Of a stretch of DNA of 30,546 nucleotides, positions 18,008 to 27,983 are shown piece by piece. Every line of letters begins with the position of its first letter. The first letter of the stretch is position 1. The stretch is taken from assembly GCA_009602725.1 (NCBI GenBank), contig WELB01000103.1, forward strand, positions 430,887-461,432, read 5' to 3'. The notes below the pieces were generated by a model. It was given only the letters and a program-made list of their open reading frames with translations. It searched no databases and was not told where the DNA came from. Position numbers and translations under genes: made by a program. This stretch comes from Spirogloea muscicola. Its lineage: Eukaryota > Streptophyta > Zygnematophyceae > Spirogloeales > Spirogloeaceae.

Positions 18008-18394
18008 AGAGAAGAGGGGCTGGCAAAGCCAGCCCTAAAAGAATGGACAATGTCCAAAGCCAAAGAGAGAGGAGCCGGAACAAGGGCTACACTCATCCGG
18101 CAGAGTAGCGGATCGTTCAGAGGCGGAGCATCAGCCATGCCAAGGCTCCCCAGGGGGAGTACGCCGACCGCAGCGTTGCACGCCCTCGCAGCTTTGTGTC
18201 CGGAGAAGCTGCAAAGCAGCATCGAAGACTGCATTGTCTGCTTCTGCTGCTTAGCGAGCTTGAGCACGCGGGTCGGCGGCATGCGCGAGGTGCGGGAAGG
18301 GGACTGCAGTCCGGCTGTGCCAGCAGGACGATTTGGGCCGACTGAAGAAACACCTGGAAATAGCAAGCCTGTGTCTACTTCCAACAATGCATTC
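18008..18394. other. Retroelement tail hairpin plus unassigned sequence
   Basis: 18017-18036 reads GGGCTGGCAAAGCCAGCCC, an 8-bp stem with a 3-nt loop, identical to 4244-4262, followed on the plus strand by CTAAAAGAATGGACAATGTC (UTR of the minus-strand copy). The rest, to 18394, is open on both strands but matches no family I know; it may be interior retroelement sequence. Confidence 0.45.
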
Positions 18395-18640
18395 GCTTGA
18401 AACCTTCGCTGTCCACCTGCGTGCAGGCCGCGCCTTGGCTGCTGCCTCCGGTTTCCGTCGAAGCGACGTCTATCCGCCTGCTACTTACTCTGACTTGCAC
18501 TTACTGACTCGCGCTTCCTGAGAACCCCTTGCTGACGTCTTAGCACTTAAGTCGCTTGCTTTTTGCGCCATCCGGCCCCTCCCGACCCTGTACATCCTTT
18601 TGGGCTGGCCTCTTACAGCCACCAGTCATTTTGGAAGCGC
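18395..18640 (+). pseudogene. LINE-like ORF end and tail, type C
   Basis: VHLRAGRALAAASGFRRSDV, then YPPATYSDLHLLTRAS, stop at 18519-18521. The UTR has GACCCTGTACATCCTTTTGG and the hairpin GGGCTGGCCTCTTACAGCC, with tail CACCAGTCATTTTGGAAGC. It matches the type C copy at 4037-4215 in both the ORF ending and the tail. Confidence 0.65.
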
Positions 18641-19091
18641 TGTTGTTTCTATTCGTGCAACGCGCGCCTTCTCTCATGACCGCCTGCTCTGGCACACCAC
18701 GCCAGTGTAGAAGGAAGCGCTGAGATACGCGGTCGGCCACCTGCGACCAGCTGCTCAAGTACGCCGCCCTGCAAGCGCAGGCAAGCGATCGCAGCCTAGG
18801 CCACCAGATCCGAAAGGCAGAGTGCCTGGTGCGTGCAGCTGGAGTGTTGAGGAAGGCCCGTGATTACACAGGGCCACGCTCGCCGAGACGCCCTTGTCGA
18901 AAGCCGCGCACACCGGCAGCGCCTTTGAATGTCTCACTCGTTGGTACAAAGTCCCTCTTCATTTGCAAATTTGTCTTATTACCTTGGCCCCTATGATATA
19001 CATTACATCAAGTTACTTTGTTATTGTTCTTCTACACACAGTGCACTGGCTTGCTGTGGCCTCCCTGGTTATGCTTTGGCTTGCTTTAACC

Positions 19092-19949
19092 TCACTTTGG
19101 CCTACCCTTCCTGGCTTTGGCCTCCCATGCGCACCTCCCACCGCTCCCTCCTGAGGGTGAGGCCGCACAGAGGACTTTGACACCCTGGGGCCACGTCAAG
19201 GGCCTTGGAGGCCTTGCGGGGACCAAGCGATGCACTTCTCCGCTCAAATGGTTAAGCTGAGGGCGGCCAGCTGCTGCTTGTGGGTGGCGAAGACGTCTAG
19301 GTGGACATCGAGTGTGGTGTGGTCGGAAAAGGTCGGCATGAGGATGTCGGGGTGCACCGCGGCAGTAGCCTTCAGCGCGCAATTGTGAGCCAGCGTGAAG
19401 GAAAAGCTGCCAGTGCGTCTGCCTGGCGCGTGCCCGTTGTTTGTAGACCGCAACATCTCCACCTTGCCGCTCCTCTAACAGAATGTGTAACTTTGGCCTC
19501 CCTGTCCTTTCATGCGCACACCGCGCGCCTTCTACTCTCTGTCCGCAAGAGTACTTTAGTGGGCTGGCCGTCCTTCAGGTGAGGAATCGGCAGGAGGGAG
19601 GGGCCGGCCTTTCAGACACCGGCGCCGCGCTCCAAAGCGTTGAACCATTGCGCACATCCACCGCCAAGACTACCCAATCTGAGTACAGGTCCACGGTGGC
19701 ACGTGCTCCGTGAACCACAGCTTCATCGTCATTGTCGCTCCGCAACCGTGCTGATGGGCTGCCAGGTGGGCCTGGTGCCAGGTTGGCTTGAGCCTGCCCC
19801 CATATGGTGCTGCACAAGGTGCACCCCACAGGCGGTAGAAGATCTTCCCAATGGCGATTAAAAGGCCCATTCGCTTCGTAGAGGGCAAGCAGGGTGCTTG
19901 TGCAGAGCACTGCATGGGTGGCGGCAGGGACCTCATTTTGGGGACACAC
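19092..19949 (-). pseudogene. Frameshifted reverse-transcriptase fossil
   Basis: Pieces of a non-LTR reverse transcriptase lie in different minus-strand frames. LLIAIGKIFYRLWG (about 19861-19820) resembles the RPIAIGE-x-LYRL motif. DWVVLAVDVRNGSTL (about 19680-19635) resembles motif A (..VVLQVDVKNAFN..), with NAFN changed. HPDILMPTFSDHTTL (about 19345-19300) resembles motif C (FADDT), with the second aspartate now histidine. A plus-strand repeat piece at ~19490-19560 splits the domain. The frame changes and lost catalytic residue make it inactive. It is probably the upstream half of the same family as the endonuclease-bearing copies. Confidence 0.65.
19494..19560 (+). repeat. Family-D repeat piece inside the RT fossil
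   Basis: Contains ATGCGCACACCGCGCGCCTT (19512-19531). Near-matches are at 18655-18672 and 19127-19150 (plus) and 681-704 and 20239-20264 (minus). The shared lead-in TTTGGCCTCCC precedes both 19127 and 19512. Confidence 0.45.
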
Positions 19950-20238
19950 TTGACACAGTCTCAGGACTTTGGCCCGTCCCCCTCAGATGAGCTCTAGCAG
20001 ATGCTTCGTGAGCATGTAAAAGGGGGCCGCCCGCCGCTGCAGGCCGACTGCTCTAGGGCGTCTTGCGGAGGGCCGCAGTAGCAGGGATCACCTCCTCTTG
20101 CGGCTCTCAGGAGGGCAGCGTGGGGGGGGGTGAGGCGCGTGCCTTGAGGTGCGTTGAGGTGGACACTTCAAGGGCTCATCTGGTCCCTGTGTTTGCAGGC
20201 GCCAGTGAGGAGTCTGTGCAGCCTTGCAAGGTCCGCGA

Positions 20239-20429
20239 GGAGAGAAGGCGCGTGCTGTGCGCATGAGATGGAAGAGAGAAGGGCTCGCCCATTGAGGATA
20301 AAGGGAGGATGGAAGGGAGGCCAAATCAAGCCCCACAAATTGCTCTGACAAAAGCTAGTGCAGACATGGAGCTACATATGGCGAAGCGCTGTGTCAAGGG
20401 GGGGCTAAGTAACAGTGCGAGGGCCGGTT
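20239..20429 (-). repeat. Family-D and type A tail fragments
   Basis: 20239-20264 is the minus-strand ATGCGCAC motif. 20276-20300 is a type A tail end (AGGGCTCGCCCATTGAGGAT on the plus strand). Sequence to ~20400 resembles 705-790, suggesting that both loci carry a copy of the same composite. Confidence 0.4.
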
Positions 20430-20800
20430 AAAGGAACAGCTCTTCCAAATTGACAGCAGTGGCTGTGAGAGGGCAGCCCAAAAGAATGGACAAGGTCTGA
20501 AAGGGCCGGAAGGCGCAAAAAGCAGGATACTAGTCTCTAAGACGTCAGCAAGTGGGCTCTAAGTAATCTATATTCAGTAAGTGCAAGTCTCAATAACCAG
20601 AGGGCGGAAAAGCGGAACCCGGAAGCAGCAGCCAAGGGCACGGCCTGCACGCTCGGCGCAGGCCAGGGACCTCTGCAGGGAGATTACCAGGCGCATCGCC
20701 TTGAAGGGGGACGGGCTAATCTGACGAGCCGGAGAGCCGCCACGAAGCCAGCGGCCCGGCTTATACCGGGCCCAGCTACGCTGATGGACAGCCAGAGCGT
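20430..20800 (-). pseudogene. LINE-like 3' end, type C, decayed
   Basis: Minus strand: a GSW-type region, then SLQRS-like residues, a CGGGTTCCGCTTTTCCGCCC stretch, and a degenerate DLHLLN end. The UTR follows (GACCTTGTCCATTCTTTTGG) with the hairpin GGGCTGCCCTCTCACAGCC. Several frame breaks. Confidence 0.5.
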
Positions 20801-21190
20801 GTGAGCGCGGGAGGCGAAGCGACAGCCGTATCTGGTTACAGGCAAGAGAAATGGCTCTCTCAAAGAAGGTAGGGGTTGAGACAGGCTAGCCCAAAAAGAA
20901 TGGACAGAATTACTAACCCCGAGTCAGCAGCCAGACAGGCAGCTTATGCTCGGCGAAGTCGGCTGGCATGGCTCAAGCTGCCCGCGCGAGCGCGCCGCGG
21001 CCGAGCGTCGAGCCCGTGGAGGAAAAGACAAGAGCGCGTACAAATTGAGAGCAGTGGCTGTGAGGCCAGCCCAAAGAATTGGATAAGTCTGAAGTGGCTC
21101 TCTCAATGGGGGCTACGGAACACTCTGTAACGTCTGTTGAGCAGCCAGGGGTTCAAGTAGCTACGAATAGCGGAAAGGGGGGGGGCGCCT
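20801..21190 (-). repeat. Several retroelement tail pieces
   Basis: Minus-strand tail motifs occur at 20850-20912 (GGCTAGCCTGTCTCAACCCC on that strand) and 21050-21118 (GGGCTGGCCTCACAGCC, then CCCATTGAGAGAGCCACTTC). The intervening sequence is GC-rich ORF-like debris without a readable product. Confidence 0.45.
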
Positions 21191-21290
21191 AGGGGGAGAA
21201 GTGGCTCTCCCCAAAGTGGCAAGGGCTGTGATAGAAGTGGCTCTCCCAAAGGGGCAAGGGCTGTGAAAACAGAGAAGAGGTCGCCTATGG
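21191..21290 (-). repeat. Type B tail unit in tandem
   Basis: Two copies of GAAGTGGCTCTCCC-x-AAGGGCTGTGA on the plus strand, beginning near 21197 and 21233, a period of 36 bp. They lie directly downstream (on the minus strand) of a type A copy, so a type A body is followed by type B tail units. Confidence 0.6.
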
Positions 21291-21393
21291 AGGATAGGGG
21301 CTGGAAAAGGCCAGCCCAATAAAGAATGAACTAAGTGCGAGAAGGGGCCAGGGGAAGCACTAAGAAAAACAAGTACAGAAAGAAACTAAGCAG
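21291..21393 (-). repeat. Type A 3' UTR and hairpin
   Basis: Minus-strand UTR following the ORF at 21394. The hairpin at 21299-21319 is GGGCTGG-CCTTTT-CCAGCCC, then CCTATCCTCCATAGGCGACC. The stem is intact relative to 238-257 although loop bases differ. Confidence 0.65.
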
Positions 21394-22290
21394 CTACGAA
21401 ACTCTCCAGTAACCCCTGCTAAGCAGCCTCAAGTCAGAGAAACTTGGCTCCTGGAAGCGGGTCCTCTGGCCCTGGCCAGAGGCAGCAGCGAGGGCTCGTC
21501 CGGCACGCAGGTGCTGCGCGCGGGCCATGGACCTCTGCAGCGAGACGGCCAAGCGCATGCGGTACACCTGCGCTAGCAATCCGGCTGCATGAAAGTCCAC
21601 CGGCTCCCCATGGAAGCGGCGGGCGATAGCGTGTCGAGAGAGCTGTTTAAGCTGCTCGAGCCATCGAGCGCCGAATGCCCCGTGTGTGTCGATGGCGAGC
21701 GGGAAGAACTCATCGTCCCGCGGGTGGTCGGCGAATTCTTTTTCCTTGGCCCGAGCGGCGCAGGCTACCGCATCCCCCGCCTTGGAGGCACAATGTGCGG
21801 GCTGTATGCGGTCGTAGGAATCGGTGGTCACACCGTCAAGGAGGAGACGTGGCCCGCCGGCTGGTGGGGTGGCCACAAGGTCGACGCGACGGGCGTGGAG
21901 ACCGTCCGCCCATTGGTATAGCGGCATGACAGCGGAGTTCTCGGCGGCCACCGAGAAGCCGGCCTCCACGAGAATGCCGTGCATCGCATTCCGAAGGAAG
22001 TCGTGTGCTGTCCGCTCCACACCGTGGGAGCCGCGCAGAACATGGGCGGCCAGTTTCCCAAGCTTGGCCCCTCGCTCGCCGCATTCGCACTGAAGCACAC
22101 CCTCGAGGCATGGCGGCGGCAGACCGAGGAGCCAGTGGACGGCGCTGCGAACTACCTCGTCCGGGAGGGTGAGGGCGTCGTTGAGGGGGGGGGGGGCTGG
22201 AGCCACGCCGCTGCCCCTGGGAAAGAGGCCGAGTGGAGTCTTGCGCGCCCGCGCAGGTCGGCCTTCGGGAGCTCCTGCAAGGCAGTGGCG
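21394..22290 (-). pseudogene. LINE-like C-terminal half: zinc finger plus restriction-like endonuclease (type A)
   Basis: Open on the minus strand for the whole conserved part: LTLPDEVVRSAVHWLLGLPP, then C-E-C-x12-H-V-L-R-G, HDFLRNAMHGILVEAGFSVA, RVDLV-x11-LLLDGVTTD and the family end LQRSMARAQHLRAGRALAAA, SFSDLRLLSRGY. The R-x-D-x14-D spacing equals that of the 1684-2562 copy, but the last zinc ligand is glycine, so the finger is probably broken. The usual stop after RGY is lost and the frame runs four codons further (YWRVS). Upstream (~22290) the copy begins inside a type B hairpin (CGGGCTGGCTTCTC). The frame continues upstream through GC-rich non-homologous sequence to an ATG at 22470, which I do not regard as a genuine start. 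Confidence 0.7.
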
Positions 22291-22713
22291 AGAAGCCAGC
22301 CCGGAAAGGATTGGCAGAGTTCGAAGGGGGGGGCTTAGGGGGAGTGGCATGCAAGGCCGGCCGCACGGGCGCCCGGGCCGGCCGCCGGCCGCGGGCGCCC
22401 CCGCCTCCGCCCGGCCCTTGTTCCCTTCCTCTGTCCTGGCCATCGCCTTGGCTCGGACCAGCCCTCGCATCCCGCAGCTGACCCTCCCACAGCCATCCTC
22501 TCACTCGGCAGAGGTCCTGCCTCCGTCGCTCGCCACCATCGCCCGTGGCCGCCCCCCGCCGCTCCCCCCCGCCGCAGAAGCTCGCCCGGAGGGCGGCGGT
22601 GCCTGTCGAGGGAGGGCCTAGCCCCCCCTGCCGTCCGCCGGACCAGCTCCCTCTTCTCCCGCACCCGCCTCGCCTCTCCACCACCGACGCTCCTCCACCC
22701 CGCCCTCGCCGCC
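22291..22713. other. GC-rich interval between retroelement and TOM1-like gene
   Basis: 22290-22335 is a minus-strand type B tail fragment (TTCGAACTCTGCCAATCCTT). The remainder is very GC-rich, open in many frames on both strands as expected from composition alone, and presumably holds the promoter of the TOM1-like gene. No defined site was recognised. Confidence 0.5.
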
Positions 22714-22815
22714 ATGGCCGCCGCGCCGCCGACCCCGCGCCCGCTGCTGACGCTCGTGGTGCTGTCCGCCCTCTCCGCCGCCGCCGCCGCCGCCGCGCCG
22801 CTCCCGCACCGCCAC
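22714..22815 (+). other. Possible first exon of the TOM1-like gene
   Basis: The ATG at 22714 in a good context (GCCGCCATGG) opens MAAAPPTPRPLLTLVVLSAL followed by an alanine run, which could be a first membrane segment. No donor that joins it in phase to the first certain exon (23157) was found, so the assignment is tentative. A second Kozak-like ATG at 23074 is out of frame with that exon. Confidence 0.3.
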
Positions 22816-23156
22816 CGGGGGCGATGGGCGTCATTCGACACTGCTGCCGGTGGCTGGCCTTTGCAAAGCCTGCGTTGCCGTCCAGTAGCCATGCCACGGC
22901 AGAGAGGCCGCGCGTCGCGGTCGAGGCCGCTACCACGCCGCGCCGTCAAGCGCCGGCCGTCGGGGTGCCTGCCAGGGCAGGGGGCATGCAGCAGCCGATA
23001 GCGACACCACGGTCGCGCTGGGGCACCACCGCACTCCTCTGCCAATTGTGTCGACATGTGTGACGACGCCGCCATGGACCCCGGGCTGTTGCCCTCGGCC
23101 TGCCCTCGGCCGCCGCCGCCGCCGCTCATGTTGCCGGCACTGGCTTGGCACGACAG

Positions 23157-24640
23157 GTGCAACTCGTGAGGATACAACTGCGGGTGCCCGAGTATGGATG
23201 GACGACTCAGAAAGTGTTCCACCTCCTCAACTTCATCGTCAATGCTGGTGAGGCTTGGCGTGCGCCTGACAGCCCACAGTCTGGTTGTGCGCTCGTGTCG
23301 CCGCGGAGCCTGTGCTGACCACAGGGCTTTCTCGACGACCCGCCGGTCTGCGGATGTCGTCTGATGTTGGGTCCTGTGGCACAGTGCGAGCTGCTGTGTT
23401 CGTCTTCCGGCGGGAAGTGCAAGACCTCAAGCCGCATGTGAGCACCGCCGCATCCCCCGCCCTGCACCCCTTGCTTGCTCAGGAAGGCCGAGCCACTGGG
23501 TGCTCATGAAGACATGGCCGACTTGTCATATCTCTTGCCAGTCACCCATCAATCAAGCTGTCTCGGGAACCTTGGCCAGCATCTTCTTCCTTGCATGAGA
23601 TGCCTTCTGTAGAGCGTGCAAGGACATGTTGCGTGTCAGGGCGAAGTGGAACTTCAGCTAGCAGCATAATCAGGAGTCCCTCGTCTGGGTCTGTCCTGGG
23701 TCTGTCCATCTGTACATCCGCAGGTTGCTGCAGCTATCCTGCTCGACTTGCCAGGCATACTGTTCTTCACCACGTACACCCTCCTAGTCCTCTTCTGGGC
23801 TGAGATTTTCCACCAGGTTGGACATCTCACCCATCCTTCCTGCAAGGGAACTGCATAAGCTGAGCCCTGTTTGATGCTTCTGCCTGCAGTCGAATTATGA
23901 TCAGAAGTCTTGCTTGCATGTTAGGCTGATGTGTTGGCATTCAGCATGCTAGACCAATGTCCTTCTTTGCCCGATCGCCAAGTAAGAGCATCCTGTACAG
24001 CTAGTTCCAGTTTGACTTTGACAGGCCCGCAGTTTGCCAACAGAGAGTTTACGGCCGACTTTCCTCATCACAAATGCAGCTATATATGTCATTCAGGTCT
24101 GATACTTGATATATTTGCAGCCATTTTGTTATTGATATCACGACCGAACGCCAATATGTTATACATCCTCTTTGGTAGTCCAATACAAAGGTCACTTCAT
24201 GGACGATGACATGGGTGTGTCACACGTTCTTGCGCGCTCACTAGGTCCTTGAAATTTGACTGATGCCGTCATCCAAATGAGGGCAATCCTGGGTGCTATC
24301 ACTGTGAGCTGGGATTTCAGGCTGGCATTTGGATGTACATGTGGATGAGGCCAGAGCACTATGGTTTAGTCGATGTATTCTCAAAGTTCTTCTTTGCAGG
24401 TGAAGGGACAGATGCTTGTCTGAATCTGATTCTGACACGGATGCGTAGTTGCGAAATCTAGACCCTGTACACATACACACTTGAGACAGATTCCCTCGCT
24501 TGAGCAAGATGTATCAACAGGTTCAGTAACATGGTGGCATCGCCACTGCCAAAGGCTAGTTATCTAATTGATCTGCAAATGGACGTCCCTGCAGGACTCT
24601 CGCTGATTGCGGCTGCTGGCTTCTTGCTGTATGGCGGAAG
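23157..24640 (+). CDS. TOM1/TOM3/THH1-family multipass membrane protein, both ends unresolved
   Basis: Phase-consistent exons: 23157-23247, 23385-23437, 23724-23816, 23945-23981, 24044-24096, 24321-24399 and 24595-24640. The joined protein reads [119 protein letters not shown] and [19 protein letters not shown]. This is the DUF1084/TOM1 core in order. Plant TOM1 and TOM3 are tonoplast seven-helix proteins known as host factors in tobamovirus multiplication; THH1 is a homologue, and the cellular role is poorly defined. The last exon ends in a GTGAGA donor, phase 2. The following ~100 residues (RRFP..KKLHEVG.. and the final helices) should come next but are absent; an N lies 82 bp further on. 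The first exon is not certain. Confidence 0.85.
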
Positions 24641-24721
24641 GTGAGAGGAACTGGGGTTGGAGGCTTACTATTTAGCCTCTGCAAGCTGAGCTCAAGTCCT
24701 CGGGCCACTTTGCTTTCACCA

Positions 24722-24722
24722 N
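24722..24722. other. Ambiguous base, probable collapsed assembly gap
   Basis: A single N between the TOM1-like exon ending at 24640 and the first bHLH exon. The 3' third of one gene and the 5' end of the other are both missing at this point. Confidence 0.6.
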
Positions 24723-27700
24723 GGCCCGCAGCAGGCCGACCAGCAGTGGGCGGAGCTGGTGGGCGCCCTCGCCGCCGGCGTGCCCGCCTCCGCGCCGGGC
24801 TCCCTGCAGGTCCGCCCGCCACCTGCCCCTCCAGCCTGCGGCGGCTCGCCACTCCCCGTTCGCCTCCACCACCCTCACCACCCTCTCTCCCTCCTCCCCC
24901 CTCCCATCTCCATTCTCGCCGCTCCCTCCCCCTCCCTCCCTGCTCCGTCGAGACAGTGACAAGGCGGCAGCCCCCGAGAGCCCCGACCAACAATGCACTG
25001 CTGGTGGGTCCCGCTTGGCGGGCGCAGGGCAACCCCCTCGCCCAGAGGGTGCTGGCAGCCGCGGGCCTGCAGCTCCCCGGTGGCCTGGCCGTCGGACAGC
25101 ACGAGGACCTCGACCTGCGCAGCCTGCTCGGCGGAGCGCCTGCCGACCAGCTGGACCTCGTGCGCCTCCTCCAGCAAACCATCCAGCAGCAGGTACGGCG
25201 ACTGGGCTTGCTGAGGGAATGGCGGCCGCCAGGCAGCGCTTGGAGGCGGAGGCGGAGACTCAGCTCTGAGCTCCCATGCAGGCCACAATGCGACACCGCA
25301 GGTCAAGACCGGTCGGAGCACACAAAGTGGGCGCGACTGGCGTAGCTAGTTGCTCCTGGAGCCGTTGTGGAGAAGCTGTGCGTCCCCTGCGAGCCCTTGC
25401 TGGCACGAGCGCAGGGGCAAACGCTGGCCGGGGCAGGTGCCAGCCGGGGGTGGCAAATGGGCCGTGGACAAGCCGACAGCAGGGGCATCCCCTCTGACCG
25501 TCGAGGCCACTTTGTTGCTGCAATGAGGATAGTCAGTGACGTGCTTTGTTGGCCCTATTCCGCAGGCTGTCGGCCGGAATGCTGGTGGAGGGACTCTTGG
25601 AGGCGGGCTGCAGGACCTTGGTCCTGTCTCGACCAAGTCCTCCAGCCCTAGCCCCGCAGTGCCGGATCCCACAAGGCCCCACTGCGAGCAAGGGCGGGCA
25701 GAGGCTCAGCCCCCTGGCGGCCAAACGCCCGTGAGCACTGCTGGCGATGGAGCTCGCAGCCCGTCTCCACCTCCCAGGGCTCCCCAGGTGCCCTCCGGCT
25801 TAGCATCTCCAAACCTTTCACACTCCACAGCCTGGCCCTCGAGAGCCTGTCATGCATGTACCCGGGAAGTCATTGTGGGGCGCTTCTCAACAACCTCGGT
25901 CTCTTCCTTGTGCGTGCGCTCAATGTCAAATAGTGGAAGCAGCCATACAGTGGTGGAGTGCCGTCTTTGCCAAGCGGGCTGAATGTGAAAGTCGAGGACC
26001 TGCCGGCGCCACTGCCTGTGCCCATGCTCGGTAAACGCGTACGGGACGAGGACGAAGAGGACAGTCGACCTGGGCCATCAGTGAGCTTCCACACCTGGGT
26101 TGAGCTGGTGCCGTCTGCCGCTGGCTGTTAGTTACCCGACACCAGTGCATGGTGGCGGCTTGACATTTTGCCCGTTGCTAGTGTTGCAGCTGTCAACAAT
26201 TGAAGGTCGAAGTTGGGCTTCTTTTGCAGGGTAGCACGCCACCTTTGTCCAGAGGAGGCAGCCTAAAGGTCCCAGATGTTGGTGGAGGCAACCAGGTCTC
26301 TCAATCTCAAGCCCAGGCACAGGTAGCGGCGGCCGCTGCTGCCGCTGCGGCTGCTGCGAATGCAGCTGCTCAACGGCCAAGATCACGCGCCAGACGAGGT
26401 CAAGCCACAGATCCACACAGCATCGCCGAGAGGGTGGGCCTCGTCTTCTCCTTTCCAGGAGCCTGATGGGAGATGAAAGGCTTGCATCTGGCCGCTCGTG
26501 CGACACAGCAATGCCAGCAGTTTCCAGCTGCATTGGGCTCTGAACTGCAAGATACCTCAGTGGAAACTGAATAAAGTGGGCCAAGCAGGCGGTTGTGCTC
26601 CTCTTGTGCTTGACGGTGAGGCAGGCTCCAAGCTTGTCACCGAGGAAGTCATTTGGAATGTCGACCCACAGCTTCCTTGTTGCAATGCAGTTGAGGCGAG
26701 AGCGCATAGCTGAGAGGATGAAAGCTCTACAGGAGCTAGTTCCAAATTCCAACAAGGTAATCATGCAAGCCCACGGACAATGATGACCTGTCAAGACCTG
26801 CACAGTCGTGCTTGATGTGGATCAATTGGTTGCTCTCGCAGGGCTTTGAGCTTGCAGCACTACTGTTGACTACTGGTAGCAACGTGGCTTTGCAGACAGA
26901 CAAGGCTTCAATGCTTGACGAGATTATCGAGTACGTGAAGTTCCTGCAGCTGCAAGTGAAGGTGTGGCTGACTGTTCTTGGACCTGCACGCCTTAAGTAC
27001 CCCATGCTCTTCTGAGAAGGTTCACAATGATCTCCTCTCGAAAAACTTTACCAAGGCCGAGGAGCCTGCAGGACACAGCATATTGGGCAATGCCAAGGAG
27101 CAAGAGCTCTCTCGGGGCTCACTATAATGCACCCTGATCGTGTTCCACGCAGTTGTTGAGCATGAGCCGTCTTGGCGCAACATCTGGCGTTCCCTTACTG
27201 AATGACCTAGCTGCTGAGGTGATCACCTGAGGGACCTGGGGGGACATCTGTTTGCATGCTGAAGTCAGAAGGCGGCCTGCATACACATAATGGAACAGCA
27301 AGCGTGCCGACTCAGCACGAGAGCCTGCTGAGCCAAGGGCCGCACCTACGGATGCAGATGAACAGAGGGAATGCATTCTGAAGTTGCGGAAACAGTAGGC
27401 CTGCGCCAGTCGTGCAGGATCTTTGGCTGGGTCAGAAATGCATTGCAGAGCGGTTGTATTACAGGACAGAAGACGCTGTAAATCACTCAAGGGGACGTTT
27501 GCTTGCCCGCTGCACAGGGTGCTGGTGCAGCACGAGGTAGACCCACTACAGAAAACCTGGCTCTCACGGAACGTCAGGTGGCCCTATTGATGGAGGAGGA
27601 CATGGGCATGGCCATGCAGGTAGTGATTCTGAAGCCATGCAGAGCCCTCTGTGCGAGTGCAGTTCACAAAGTCCGCCTGTCTCCGACGTAGAAGTTGCTC

Positions 27701-27983
27701 CTCTTCGATGCAAGTGCTCGTTGCACCATGGACTGGCTGCTCTCATAAGCAGCAGCTTGGGACTGATCTGCTCGTACTGGCCACCTCTGCGCAGTACCTG
27801 CAAAGCAAGGGCCTGTGTCTTGTGCCCATCTCATTGGCGAGCGTGATCTCCAGCAGCCCTGGGAGTGCTCCAGGGGACCCACAGCTCACAGAGTCTCAGA
27901 TAGCTAAGCAAGGTGGCGAAGACCGAGGGAAGGAGGAAGGCGCGGATCTGGGCTTTGATGACGATCTGGACGACGACCTCTGA
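24723..27983 (+). CDS. LRL/UNE12-type bHLH transcription factor, 5' end missing
   Basis: Exons: from the N to 24809, then 25028-25192, 25566-25787, 25934-26080, 26230-26433, 26691-26756, 26896-26961, 27153-27218, 27518-27619 and 27795-27983 (TGA). All joins are phase 0. The bHLH reads [40 protein letters not shown] and [12 protein letters not shown]; the H-E-R residues for E-box/G-box binding are present. It continues with [16 protein letters not shown] and [20 protein letters not shown], then [13 protein letters not shown], the C-terminal signature of plant subgroup XI (UNE12, LRL1-3/LJRHL1, which control root-hair or rhizoid growth and fertilisation in land plants). Upstream are Gln- and Ala-rich low-complexity regions, [20 protein letters not shown] and an Asp-rich [11 protein letters not shown] end. 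Role in an alga unknown; nuclear regulator by family. The ATG is not visible. Confidence 0.92.

Noticed and set aside
21836-22936. 366-codon minus-strand open frame, and the overlapping 22335-23222 frame (295 codons)
   Set aside because: Extreme GC content leaves several frames open; the residues are Arg/Gly/Ala-rich with no family signal and overlap the real type A retroelement frame and the presumed TOM1 promoter.
24595-24809. A genuine TOM1-bHLH fusion gene
   Set aside because: The N between them, the loss of C-terminal TOM1 helices and the lack of a phase-compatible join point to an assembly gap instead.
24556-25296. 246-codon minus-strand open frame
   Set aside because: Antisense to well-supported TOM1-like and bHLH exons, low complexity, contains the N.
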